From NCBI GenBank assembly GCA_025642065.1, contig JAODUP010001052.1, positions 26,001 to 90,000 of the forward strand: a stretch of 64,000 bases of DNA, read 5' to 3'. How positions within the stretch are numbered: position 1 is the stretch's first letter; every line of letters begins with the position of its first letter. Source of the stretch: Paralvinella palmiformis (lineage: Eukaryota; Annelida; Polychaeta; Terebellida; Alvinellidae). Below, piece after piece: positions 1-12,490 of the stretch. The notes under the pieces were generated by a model. It saw only the letters and a program-made list of their open reading frames with translations. It did no database searches and was not told where the DNA came from. The position numbers and the translations under genes were made by a program.

Positions 1-266
1 ATGCATATGGCTTCTCTCTGTGTACGTGCAATCCATTAGTGGCTATAACTGTTATGCTGTCATATAAACACAGGAAGACAAGCTATTTGTATGTTTCGAA
101 AAATACAGTTAGACCGAGTAAGCGATTCAGTCAGCCAGTCAGCCAGTCAGGACAGTCTGTGATTGTTGACGAGGCAGCAGTACACGACAATCACTTAGTA
201 GCGCATCCTATATGCTGCCTTAAACGACATGAATGTTTAGTGGATTAATAATAAAAAATAACCTAA
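1..266. other. no recognisable gene
   Basis: AT-rich sequence with a short run of CAGTCAGC-type repeats near 130-150. A 69-codon open frame (39-248) has no recognisable motif and spans that repeat, so I do not call it a gene. Confidence 0.5.
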
Positions 267-458
267 GATGATGATGATGATTGATGTTTTACGGCCACTT
301 TTGTGCACAAGGTAGGCTAAATGGGCCGAGCGACCTCCAAAGGTAATGAGACGAAGCGAAAGACGAAACAACCTTCAGATATGCCCACGCCGGGATTCGA
401 ACACGGGTGGTAGTGATCCGTGGTCCAGCACGCTACCGCTAGACCACGGAGGCGCCCC
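267..458 (-). mobile_element. tRNA-derived SINE, copy A (full length)
   Basis: Read on the minus strand, the element starts with a tRNA-like head beginning GGGGCGCCTCCGTGG. It carries an A-box-like TGGTCTAGCGG and a B-box-like GTTCGAATCC, the two internal RNA polymerase III promoter elements. A body of about 110 bp follows, and the end is an ATC-repeat tail (267-281 on the plus strand). Three more copies lie at 25285-25358, 46640-46823 and 52777-52965. This copy has the best-preserved B box. Its 5' end directly abuts the dispersed repeat that begins at 459. SINEs move with the machinery of a partner LINE; the partner is unknown, because the tail here is ATC-rich while the LINEs in the window end in ATT repeats. 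Confidence 0.85.
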
Positions 459-850
459 TTATCCAGCAAATGCACCTTCCGACACACTTTTGTCTGTGAC
501 GGATTTAGGTCGATTATAAATTAACCTTTAATTCCGCGTTTCGAATTCTACACTTCATTTCGCCAACAGAATATGAGATTTCAATGTAAAATGACCTCGA
601 TAATCCAACAACACGAAAATGTCAGTAATGGTTAATTAAACCGCCCACCCGCGATAATTGCTATATCGTAACCAATTAAAATCCCCCTTGACCAAACACA
701 CCGACACACGATGCCTCTGTTTCCTGTGGCTATGTGATAGCCCGTGATAATCATTCATGGCTAATTACAAACAAAAACGGGTGATCTTTCAGGGATTCGA
801 CATTCCGACATTCCCTTTTATCCGACATATTATTATGTAACAAACCTTGT
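459..850 (+). mobile_element. dispersed repeat D1, copy 1
   Basis: This matches 19475-20152 in the same order and orientation. Shared tracts include TTATCCAGCAAAT, the region around ATTTCAATGTAAAATGAC, GGTTAATTAA followed by CCGCCCACCC, ATTGCTATATCGTAACCAAT, and TTATCCGACATATTAT near 826-841. Repeated TAATCCG/TTATCCG motifs recall the ends of pogo/Tigger-type DNA transposons, but no transposase is visible and that assignment is only a guess. Relative to copy 2 it lacks about 230 bp near its right side. SINE copy A replaces the sequence to its left. Confidence 0.6.
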
Positions 851-1634
851 CTGAATAACGTATTCCCTCTGTATTCGGATATAATATTGTTTACACTGAT
901 GACCTGATTAAACCAAACACCGTTTTCAGGTATCAACAAGTTGGTAAGTCTCACACCAATATATGATCTAATACGAAGATGATCTTTTATCTGTTAAATA
1001 TTTTCTCTAATGTACCGTCTTCGTAAATCAAGGCCATATTTAGCACGTAACCTTACACCTGGGAACTGTATATCAACATTTTATGGGAATAGTTGTGGCA
1101 CATAATTATTTGATAGCATCATAAATGATACAACCCATCTCGGGTTTTCTTAAACCTGAGATCATGTCTGCTTACAGGATTGTTCCCTTGGTATCGTGAT
1201 AAATTAACAAAAAAGAGGCACCTTAACTGACTCCTTTACTAACAATAGCATATACCACACTAAACGTAAATGCTGAGTGGGCGAATGGGTAAAAGGGTGA
1301 ATAGTTTGCTTAGCCTCGGCGCTGGTCTTTTCTGAGATGTAAGCTAGAAAGGCGACTCCATTAAAGCACTTCCGACAAATATTCTAACCTTTACCAGGTT
1401 GAAGCGCCCAAACTGAAGCGCTGAAGTTCTATAACAAAATATTCGTATTATTATGTCTAGTTAAGCACTATACATTTTACGTGGATACTAAACCGTTGAA
1501 TTGAGTACGCTGCAAAGGGAAACATATCCGGCAAACTCAGGTATTAGCTGGAATCGAACTCACAATAAATATTTAACAATAAATGTTTATTAAAACAGGT
1601 CTCTGATCTGAACGCCATAAGAATGCCTTATTTA

Positions 1635-1678
<44 letters not shown>

Positions 1679-2792
1679 GTATAAATTTAATGTAGCCACG
1701 TAGTCAAATTAATTAAGATATGAATTTATATATTCTGCCAAGAATAAAGTTCCCTGGGTATATTACGATTTGTAGCTGTCAAAATAAATCATCAAATATA
1801 AATAGTATTGATGTTTTGAGAGATCAGTCCAAAGATCAAGTCTCCCACATTTTTCTTGTCCAACGGCATAGTACTAAATCGTGAAACGTTGAAATGGGTT
1901 GATCGAACATATTTTATGAAATAAACACACGAGAAACTAAGTCAAGAACACAAAATTACACAAGATAAACAAAATGTTAATAATTTCAGATTACAATATG
2001 CCAGCCATTCTACCGGCAGAATCGATATAAGAATTATAACAGACAGTTGGGAAAGTTCATTGAGTGCATTTAGAAAATTATATTTCAAACTAAACAGTTT
2101 TAATGCTAACGATGACAGACGGCTGAATACAATGTTTGTGACGAGGGCCCACTTGTAGTTGTTATCTTTTTTAATTAGTTCATCGTCAATTAATCTAAGA
2201 TAATCAGTCATTAAAACTAGGTATTTAAGCTAATTAAGACGTGTTGCTGGACGTAGTGAATAAGGCAGGTGATGCACTAATACATTCTTATAATTATCAC
2301 GATTTTGTGTAATGTAGCAATTTGACTATGATTGTAGTTATGTGTGTTAAAAAGAAGCTAAAATGGCAAATGTTAAAAATGTGGCTAGTGTTGATTGCGT
2401 TGTAGTAAAAATCCCGTTTTGTTTGTTTGCGAAGCTGTAACGGAATAATGTAAACTCTTGCTCGGTATAAATTACTATACATAAATCGTCTATATGTAGA
2501 CTGTAGATTCAACATCTATAAGTACCACTCGTGTCGCAATAAATCAACCGAGATTAAGGAAGAAAGAGGCGGAAGATCTAAAACTATTTCTCCAGGTTGA
2601 TGAGTAAATTTATTATATAATTCCTGATAAAGAAAGTCGTCCATTAAAGAAATACCTAATCTACGTATATTATAATGACGATTAGAAAACGTAATTTGGT
2701 GCTTTATATTTGTATAACAGATGTTTTGTACTGTATTTAAATGATATCCTGTCGTTGCAAACAAGATGCTGATGAGTTAACATGTGATTAAA

Positions 2793-2798
<6 letters not shown>
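851..2798. other. no recognisable gene; (ATT)n microsatellite
   Basis: AT-rich single-copy-looking sequence. An uninterrupted ATT-repeat array of about 43 bp lies at 1635-1677. Short open frames on the minus strand (1942-2211, 2297-2515, 2516-2764) show no family motif. Confidence 0.5.

Positions 2799-2865
<67 letters not shown>
2799..2865. repeat. (AT)n microsatellite
   Basis: About 67 bp of pure AT dinucleotide repeat. Confidence 0.95.
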
Positions 2866-2869
<4 letters not shown>

Positions 2870-3122
2870 GAGTGAAATTCATATTTTCAATTTCCAACAA
2901 ATAATTGTGCAATAATAATATTAATACATACATTTTTTTAAAGCTTTCATAAGGTCAGCACATAAAAGGAAATTAAAGGACCATGTAGTCTAAGCTGTTT
3001 TCCCATTGGTCCCCTAAAAAATAAATAATAAAACATCTGTAGGTTTCACATCACTGTCAGGCGCAAGAGGGGGTGGTGGGGTGAACGCATTGTTAAACAA
3101 ATTAAAAAGTTCAAAACTACGA

Positions 3123-3124
<2 letters not shown>

Positions 3125-3156
<32 letters not shown>

Positions 3157-3240
3157 TTTGCGCCGAACATCGACTCATTATTTTAAAAGAAAGAAACATA
3201 ATTCATAATATTTCAAAATTTATGTGCAAGTCTGACTAGT
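3125..3240. repeat. (AT)n plus flank shared with 7313-7370
   Basis: An AT array (3125-3154) is followed by a flank containing AAAAGAAAGAAAC and TTCATAATATTTCAAAAT (about 3183-3222). The same flank, slightly diverged, follows an (AC)n array at 7232-7312. One small dispersed repeat is therefore attached to two different microsatellites. Confidence 0.65.
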
Positions 3241-4775
3241 CACCTTTATTCTGAATACTTACATTTTATTACGTTAACACGTAACTCCTTGTTTGCAGTT
3301 TTATCCTGATCGAAAAAAAAAGACTTTAACACACCAAACTGGTGTTCCGGAAAGATTCTATTACAAGCATGATTTTACCTCCCAACCACGATGCCTCATT
3401 CTGGTAATAGACATCCTCACACAATGTCATCGATGGTGTTCCAGGATAGTTAATAATAGGCAAAAATTCGATGAAATGTTTGCTTTTTGTGGCTTTTATC
3501 GGGATGGTCCTTAACAAACTAGAAACCACGACAAAAATGAAGACTCATGAGTGCAATAAATAAGTTGTAAATGATCTGTATATGTCGATCACCCTAACGA
3601 GATAATAACAATGAGAAGTGGCAGATTACCATTATTTTATCATTTCTTGATTAAATATGTGGTTAATGTGGACAAAGCAATACCCAGGATTAGTAGCGTT
3701 GTCTCATGTCATGAATTATGGTTGAAATCATTATAAAGCACCATTAGGTTTCTTTATATTAGTTAATATCGCAAATCTCTTGCCTTAATAAACCAGTTTT
3801 AGCACACTATTATAGCCAACACGCGTTGGTAAATAGTGTTCAGTGGATGGCTCTTTTACAAATCAGCTAATATAGAAAATTAATAATAAAGAGAGATACA
3901 TTTTGTTAGTCTCTACTCAATCTGGAAGAGAACCAACCTCTCTAAGTTTAAAGAAATAATAAGTGTTAGACAAACGATAAACTTCCGATATCTACCTCAT
4001 TATAGTTTGAAGATACGGAAGGACTCCTTATAGTGGAGCATACTAATTAGATTACGGATATGGGAGCATTAAAAATAGCCGATGTTACTGAGATAGCCAT
4101 ACATACGTCCATATATAGACATCGTTCAACGCAAACATTCAAAAATTTAATTTAAAATCACTGATCTTAAGACAAAATATCACTAAGAAATTAGTGTGTA
4201 AAAAGTACAGGTAACAATGATTTTTGGTATATAATTCATCGCAGTTGGTTGTTGGTTGTATAAGATATCGGACTCCAGTTGTTATTCATTTTCAAAACTT
4301 TCCTATCGTGTAAAAATGTACTTATTATTACCGAATAATCTAAAACGTAGTTCAAAACCTGTACTGGATCAGGAATAATCCGTTTTTGCTAAGTTTTAAT
4401 TCATATTTTCAGTACTGGTTGATATCTAGGCAACATACGATAAATTTAAAAGCTGTTTACATCATTTCCGCGATCCGGATTTAATGTACACTTTCATTCA
4501 TTTGGAAAGTTTCATTTATACATTTCAGGTACCATTACCATTAAATATCTCTACTAAGACATTGTTCTTGATGAGACGACCTCTCTTTATCACCTGCCAA
4601 TTCTTATGTGATTCCATTTATCACAAAAGATATTTATATAACATTCAACAAAGACATACTTTCGCTGAATCATGTTAGCATTATTTTTGCGCAACAATAT
4701 ATCTCTAAGGGACTTTATTCATAATTTCCGATCGTGGAAAACAGGAACGCACACTGCAAAATCGGGTTTATAAAC
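3241..4775. other. no recognisable gene
   Basis: AT-rich sequence without repeat copies or motifs I can recognise. Overlapping open frames on both strands at 3293-3529 are not supported by any motif. Confidence 0.5.
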
Positions 4776-4852
4776 ATGATAAATTATTGTTGTGTCGTTG
4801 GTTGCATAAGCCGTCGGAGTAAACGTAATACAAAAGGAATACCTTTTGAGCG
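4776..4852 (+). CDS. candidate first exon of a THAP-domain protein
   Basis: An ATG at 4776 opens 26 codons that begin MINYCCVVGC and end with GIPFER before a stop at 4854. The two cysteines at residues 5 and 10 have the C-x4-C spacing of the N-terminal zinc ligands of THAP domains, and a basic stretch then a hydrophobic/aromatic turn follow in the usual place. A splice-donor-like GGTAAAAAT overlaps the stop (GT at 4853-4854), so the frame could be exon 1 of a spliced gene. THAP domains bind DNA and occur in transcription factors and in transposases. I did not find the rest of the domain (the conserved Trp, Pro and C-x2-H ligands) downstream. A transposon remnant is an equally good reading; a second THAP relic lies near 31.4 kb. 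Confidence 0.4.
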
Positions 4853-5121
4853 GTAAAAATAAGGAACACATTTACAATAACTGTGAAAGCGTTGTTGTTG
4901 ATTTTGCGGGAAATAAAGCTTAACTATTATTATAATAATTAGTCTGTTCGACAACCCCCCCGGCCTATCTATGGCGTAAAATCCCAACTAAACTAGATCT
5001 ATGGACCTGCATAAAACGACCTCTGCACACACAAAATTAAAATGTACACATAACAATAAATGTTCACATTCATAGGTTTAAAACCCGAAGCGCAGCCACT
5101 TCGACTTAGTTTTTTGCCCCT

Positions 5122-5160
5122 ACCGGAAGTGAGCGCTGTTTGGTGATGGCGGCCCAATCA
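5122..5160 (+). promoter_or_regulatory. promoter-like cluster: ETS, YY1 and CCAAT motifs
   Basis: Within 40 bp there is an ETS/GABP-type motif (ACCGGAAGTG, 5122-5131), a YY1-type GATGGCGGC (5145-5153) and a CCAAT box CCAATCA (5154-5160). This lies in a locally CpG-rich patch (about 5085-5180) inside AT-rich DNA. In animals this combination is typical of TATA-less housekeeping promoters. The ATG in the YY1-type motif opens only 12 codons before a stop. No gene body is recognisable downstream, so activity is unproven. Confidence 0.35.

Positions 5161-6533
<1,373 letters not shown>

Positions 6534-6588
<55 letters not shown>
6534..6588. repeat. (AT)n microsatellite
   Basis: About 55 bp of AT repeat. 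Open frames that cross it on both strands are artefacts of the repeat. Confidence 0.95.
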
Positions 6589-6593
<5 letters not shown>

Positions 6594-7228
6594 GCACAAT
6601 GGCCTCAAAGTTACTAAGAATTGTAAAGCCCCTGACACACACACATTCACAAATACTCAAATACACGTACCCACACACAGCTCTAATCTGATTGTCATAA
6701 ATAACATTTAAGAACTACAATAGTTAGAATAGCATAAATTAGGTCAGGTTTGAAAATGATAACATAGTTCAAACAGAATCGAAGCTATGACGCGCTAATA
6801 CGGTCTGCTTCAGCGCAGATGTCAGTCTTTTAATAGCAATTAAGCTAAATAGTTTTAATAGTAGTCGCTTCGTGACGCCTGCCCGTTGTAAAAACTGATC
6901 TTTGAAGACAGTAACAATCGGGTTATATGGTTTATATAGTATTGCTTTGAAGAAAGATACAGCAATTGAAAAATAGCTATAAATAGGGCTGCTTAGATAA
7001 TTAAGCTAAACATTCTCACTACTGCCGTGATCTGACTTGGGTGTTTTACACCCAAACTCCACGGCTGTAGGTGATTCGTATTTTGATTTTGCTTGGCGGC
7101 TTAGGGACTGGTGAGACATTACACATGTCTCAGCAAGAAAAGTCGCCACTCTGGATTCAGTCCCCTGAAGAAACGTCCAGAGTTTGAATTCACGGTTCGA
7201 GATTATCTGTGCCTTATAATACACAGCT

Positions 7229-7231
<3 letters not shown>
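6589..7231. other. no recognisable gene
   Basis: No motif is recognisable; a minus-strand frame that extends through the AC array at 7232 is a repeat artefact. Confidence 0.45.
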
Positions 7232-7315
<84 letters not shown>

Positions 7316-7370
7316 ATAAAAGAAAGAAACCTAATTCATAACATTTCAAAATGTATGGCTGCCCTAACTT
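7232..7370. repeat. (AC)n microsatellite plus shared flank
   Basis: About 81 bp of pure AC repeat (7232-7312) is followed by the AAAAGAAAGAAAC flank also found after the AT array at 3125. Confidence 0.9.
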
Positions 7371-8639
7371 GTGTATTATTTTAGCTACTGAATGATGCAG
7401 TTATTTTTACTAATGCATACACCATACAGCAAAGTAAATATATGCTAGGTTTTTCAGGGGTTTTATTTATCTTAATCAGTAAAATATGACTTTATTATAT
7501 TAGTATCAATCTATATTGGATGTTATATTGATATCATGATATAATGTCTTGTCGTCCTCTTATTGTTATTTGCTGCTATGGTTATGTACACGTGTATTAA
7601 TTGTAGGTGATATAGTTAATATAGTTAGAGATAGTTTAGTTTCATATCAAACTAAGCACCAAACAAACATGACTATATTTGGTTTATTATTGGTGTTTAT
7701 TTTAGTGATATATTTACATATTTAATAACCACAATTTCTGCGCTAATCCCCTTTTATGTAAATGATATTCGGTGGCGGTTTATTTTTCTTTCCAGATCCA
7801 ATGCCTTCGCCAATTTCTCATCCATACATTTAACATCATTGAAGTCTATTTTCTTGTACACGTCTATATATTTTTTTCTAATATAATAAATATATTACGT
7901 CATCAGGTGCAATTACTTGTTGTCGGTTCGTGGAATTTAATACATTGATAAAAATATTGCATTTTAGCAAATTCCTGGCGTATTACTAACGCCTCTTGTC
8001 TTTAGAGAAGGTGTTTTATCTTGTATTTAATAGTCCAACATAACTACTGTAGCCAATGGTTCGGGGAATTTAATTTTTGAAGAAAACAGTGATATAAACG
8101 TGGCATATTATTACATTTTAGGTATTAAACTAGCTAATCTTAAAACATTTTCTATCTCTGGAATTAACGTTTATAAATATTCAGCATGTTTTCAACTAAA
8201 CTCTAAAATGAAGTACATACGAAGGAAATCAGCCAAGGATAATAAAAGAAGTTTTATAAATTTCTGCTATTAAAGTGATCTTTTTCTATTAGAAAACCAA
8301 GGCGCACAGTGATAATATATAAATGGATATTTCTATTAAGAGGGATAGATCAATGTAGATATTTTGTTGAAAATAATAGAACTGTGTCTGAAAGAAAAAT
8401 ACACGTTCGAGAATTAAAGTATTTTGTTTAAAATGTGAAACTCATTTATTTACACAATAACGTTGTGAGGCAATTGATAGTGATTACTAACTGTATACAT
8501 GTACATAGTGACTGAGCTCAATAGGAATTTATATGCTGCGGCAGCAGGCAGAAAAAACTGATATGTTTCAATCATAGGCTATATGGTATATATTTTGTCA
8601 CGTTAGATGAACCGAGAATTTAATTGATTATGTGGTAGT
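7371..8639. other. no recognisable gene
   Basis: AT-rich sequence with no motif or repeat copy that I can match elsewhere in the window. Confidence 0.45.
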
Positions 8640-9400
8640 TATGACAGAAAATACCGTTATGTTAGACAAAATGGGTGTTGTTGAATGTCCTCTTGAGGAC
8701 TTTATAAAACGAAATGATGAACAATATTCAGAGCCTAGAATGGTTTTAAATTAGCTACTAGGCTATATTAACCATTACCTTGATACATATTCTGTGAACA
8801 ATATTGTCAAAGTGATACTACAATGATATCTTGCCTGTACGTTATCTAATGACAAGAGAATCCAATTGAATTATAATGAGGCTGATCTGCGAACAGCCAA
8901 AAACCTTATAAATAAAGGCTATAAGAGCACTGCTGAGAACTCTATTGAAGATGGCATAGACAGTGTAAAATTAATTGATGTTAAATAGTTTGACAAAGAT
9001 GTTCATCTCCCCACTGTACTGTATTTGGGGCTACCTATCTGAGCAAACTTCCTTGTGTAGCTCTTGACGAGATAGAGGCTCTTTCTCTTTTAGAGCGTGT
9101 GAGCTATCTCGAACGACAAATGATCTATGTGTGCTCCACACAAAGAATGACATATACCGGTTTAGTGTCTTCCACGTCTTCTGATCTCAATGCTGATATA
9201 GCAATAGCTTCTTTAACCAATGTATCAAATACCTCTGGTGGTGCGAGACCCAATGGGTTATTAACGGATGCCTACTGTATGTATGCCCTTAAAAGTGGCT
9301 TTTACCGCCATTATCTATACATCAAGGACACAAGGTACAATGCTGATGACGGCTTTACCCTGCAGCCCACCCAACTGATCAGCCAGCGGAGACCGTGATA
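8640..9400 (+). pseudogene. decayed LINE ORF1-like protein
   Basis: Translated pieces in shifting frames follow the order seen in a class of invertebrate LINE ORF1 proteins. First comes a block around YSVNNIVKVI, then DLRTAKNLINKGY, then a linker, then an LP-rich strand FGATYLSKLPCVALDEIEA, and finally a leucine-rich LLERVSYLERQM that could form a short coiled coil (near 9090). The last 99 codons (9099-9398) are open, but earlier parts carry several stops (for example near 8751, 8985 and 9040), so it is dead. ORF1 proteins bind the LINE RNA. No partner reverse transcriptase follows directly. Confidence 0.4.
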
Positions 9401-10882
9401 AACAAACGTCGAAAGAACGAAAAATGACGCTGGTACAAGATTCAAATGGACCTGAATTTGAATGCCTGTTTCATGATGACTGATCGGCTAAATCATGTAT
9501 TGCATGCAAACAAATTAATGGTTTTATGAACCCTGAGTTCTAGCTTGATGGGATTGGATGTCGCCGTTTCTAGGCCAAAAAGGTAACTAATGAGTAATAA
9601 CTGATACGACGGTTGACAAACAGTAGTATCTACCAATGTTAATCTGTATTCGCTCAGCTGTGAAAGTGCAGATAGATCATTGTCTTATATTACATGTACG
9701 TTCAGTTGCAGTGCATGCGAAATATTAGTCTACCAGAGTAACATGGTTAATTGAACAAATGTAGCATAAACTTAATAAAATATATAGTGACAATTTGTCG
9801 TACAATGAGTGGGTTGATTCTACGTCAGAAAGCATTGTTGGTAGAGCGAATAACAGTGTCGCCATATTACACCGTAAATCGTTGGCGAAATACGTACAAC
9901 GTTTAGATACAAACTCCAGACGAATATGTAGCATTATCATACAAAACCGTTTGTGAAAATGAATGCAACGCCCTCATTAACTGTGGATATTTTAATACAT
10001 GTTATAGTATAAATATATCTCTGACACCTATGCCTAAACGTGTTCGCAAGTTGAAACGTGACGGTGGACAAAATTATCACTCGGATACTTTAAAAATGAG
10101 TTTCACATGATTCAGTTTCTATTCACTGCAATGATGCCGCATTGTTATACTGCATTCTACTAAAATATTCTAATATTTCAGTATTTTAAACCATATTTTC
10201 GTTTCAATTCAAAGTCCAACTGTAAAATTTCTATTTGGACTAAATTATTCTTTTGAACCAATACTCAATTTTGTTATATATTTTCTTTGCCATAAAATAA
10301 AACAAATATAATACAAATCTTGAAAGTGATAACTATAAAAACAAAATAGTGATAATTATTGTATCTAAGGCAATGCAAAATGCTGAAAATGTCAAGTATC
10401 AATACGATGAAGACGAAATTGTGGCACATATAATGCACGAATAAGTACAATCATGGATTTGCCACAATTTAATATGATTCTAATATTCAGTTAACCTCCG
10501 TTTCGTTAGTTAGAGAGTCCAATCCGTGGCCAATAAATGTCAGGCACATCAACTTTACCAGGATCCATTATAACCATCTTGAAGTGGTATCTCAAGGATG
10601 CGTCATACAATTTTCCGGGAGACTCAATGTGCTCATATATTACGACTAATAGCATTATGATAAGGGAAACATGACACTGAACTATGCTGTAAAGGTGATC
10701 ATGGGTAACGAAACAACGCAAGTATGAGGAAGGAAAACGCACCAAGATGTAAGCGAAGCTATGGGAAACATATTATAATCATGTTTACTTTTGGCTATGT
10801 ATTAATAGGTGTCCTGTAGTAGATTACTATTTATTAAAAAAATTTAAATTAATAATAATATATTATAAATATAAATAAATAA

Positions 10883-10888
<6 letters not shown>
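9401..10888. other. no recognisable gene; short inverted repeat
   Basis: Exact 11-bp inverted arms AAATTGTGGCA (10426-10436) and TGCCACAATTT (10460-10470) are the only structure noted. Minus-strand frames at 9725-9940 and 10506-10745 show no known motif. Confidence 0.45.

Positions 10889-10934
<46 letters not shown>
10889..10934. repeat. (AT)n microsatellite
   Basis: About 46 bp of AT repeat. Confidence 0.95.
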
Positions 10935-10936
<2 letters not shown>

Positions 10937-10989
10937 AATACAAAGTCTATTATCAAATAAGATATATAAGAGTTATTCATAAGAACATA

Positions 10990-11115
10990 AATGTGACTAT
11001 GCATTGTTATATAATATCCACGTCTATATGAAAAACCGCCTGCAGGGAGTGTAAAACATTGTTGCACATCTAATGACTTGCACTCACAAAAGGGAACATA
11101 TAATTTCAACTTAGA
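10990..11115 (+). mobile_element. CR1/L2-type LINE fragment (late reverse-transcriptase region)
   Basis: Plus-strand translation gives pieces that line up with the 61.3-kb LINE: an LYNIP block, an NRLQ-like block (ACCGCCTGCAG, about 11035-11045), then a V-x-N block and a T-x-KREHI-like block. At DNA level it resembles 61285-61390 but is much more decayed. Only about 120 bp survive. Confidence 0.5.
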
Positions 11116-11139
11116 GCATTTCAATTGCAATAAGGCTGT

Positions 11140-12268
11140 ATGTAACTTTCTATTGTTATTACGATATTATTAATATTAGTCATATAAAATAATAAACACG
11201 CAATATATTATAATGCTTTTGTTTTCCGTGATAACGAATTTTATGTATAGTACACTAATAATGGTATTTCCAAAAACCTCTTAGTGCCTTTCACAATTTG
11301 TGAGTTTTGTTTTTCAACTGGCAGAATCTGACTTCCTTTGGCAAAGATCCTTTTAATATTCGCTTTTAGCTTTGGCCATATTAATTGGTTTCTAGTAAGT
11401 TTTAATTTACAAGTTTGCTTTAAATTGCATTTATCAATAATGGTTTTAAATCCTATTCACTTACATAATAGCGCATGCTCTAATCCACTATGCGCCCTAA
11501 CCAAATATAGCCATGTATCTTTAATTGTTGTATTTGTCCATATGATGCAAATCCCTATATATCTCGTAACGAAGCAACAATCCAAATAACAGCTTTAGAT
11601 TTAGCCCAATAATATCACATTTGATTAATTTATTTGAAAGTGTTCACAAATCAGGAAACAACTGTAGATTTACCAGAGTTACCCAGTCCATTATATTAGT
11701 CGTATTGTGATCATACACAGTCAGAATGCAAAAACAAAAAGGTTATTAGTGGCTACTGAAAACATCAGTAGAGATAACCGTTTTTTTTCAATGCCCAACT
11801 TAGTACGGCAGCTGTCCCATATTAATACTATCTTGTCGAATCACAACTTTGATTAATTTAAATCAAGGTAGCTTTTGGCCGCTCAACAAGCCACGAAGCC
11901 AAAATATTTGTACTCGTACGTGAAACCTGATTCAAGTTAACAGTATATCCTTATCTCTGTGGACCAGCTTTATCAACCGTTGACCTCCATCGGATGACAT
12001 CGTCAATATGTCATTCTTTGTAATTTACGTTTCAGTGTAATGGTTGGTTTCACATAAAGCACAATAGGGAAGAAGGGATATTTCAGTTGAATTTGTCGAC
12101 ACCAAGGGAGATTTTCTTTTCTTGATTTACAGTTGTTACACTGAATAATAGTTTTATAAATTAAAGTGATATGGGATTAGAAGACAACGGAGTTATAGAG
12201 TGACGAAAGATAAATATAATTGAGAGAAGGGAAGGAACATTTAAAAGAAGAGAAAGACATATAGAAAT

Positions 12269-12271
<3 letters not shown>
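11140..12271. other. no recognisable gene
   Basis: AT-rich; the 83-codon plus-strand frame at 11338-11589 has no motif I can place. Confidence 0.45.
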
Positions 12272-12313
<42 letters not shown>

Positions 12314-12364
12314 GACAACGTTGTGCATGTATGTATGTGTGTTGAGTGTTTGTGTGTGCGAGTT

Positions 12365-12403
<39 letters not shown>

Positions 12404-12490
12404 GTGCGTGTGTGGTGTGGGTGTGCGTGTGTGTGCGTGTGTGCGTGTGTGTGTGCGTGTGCGTGCGTGCGTGTGCGTGTGCGTGAGTGT
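12272..12490. repeat. compound microsatellite: (GATA)n, (AT)n, (GT)n
   Basis: GATA repeats (12272-12313), an AT array (12369-12401) and a GT/GC-rich array (12401-12490) follow one another. Long open frames on both strands here are products of the repeats. Confidence 0.9.
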
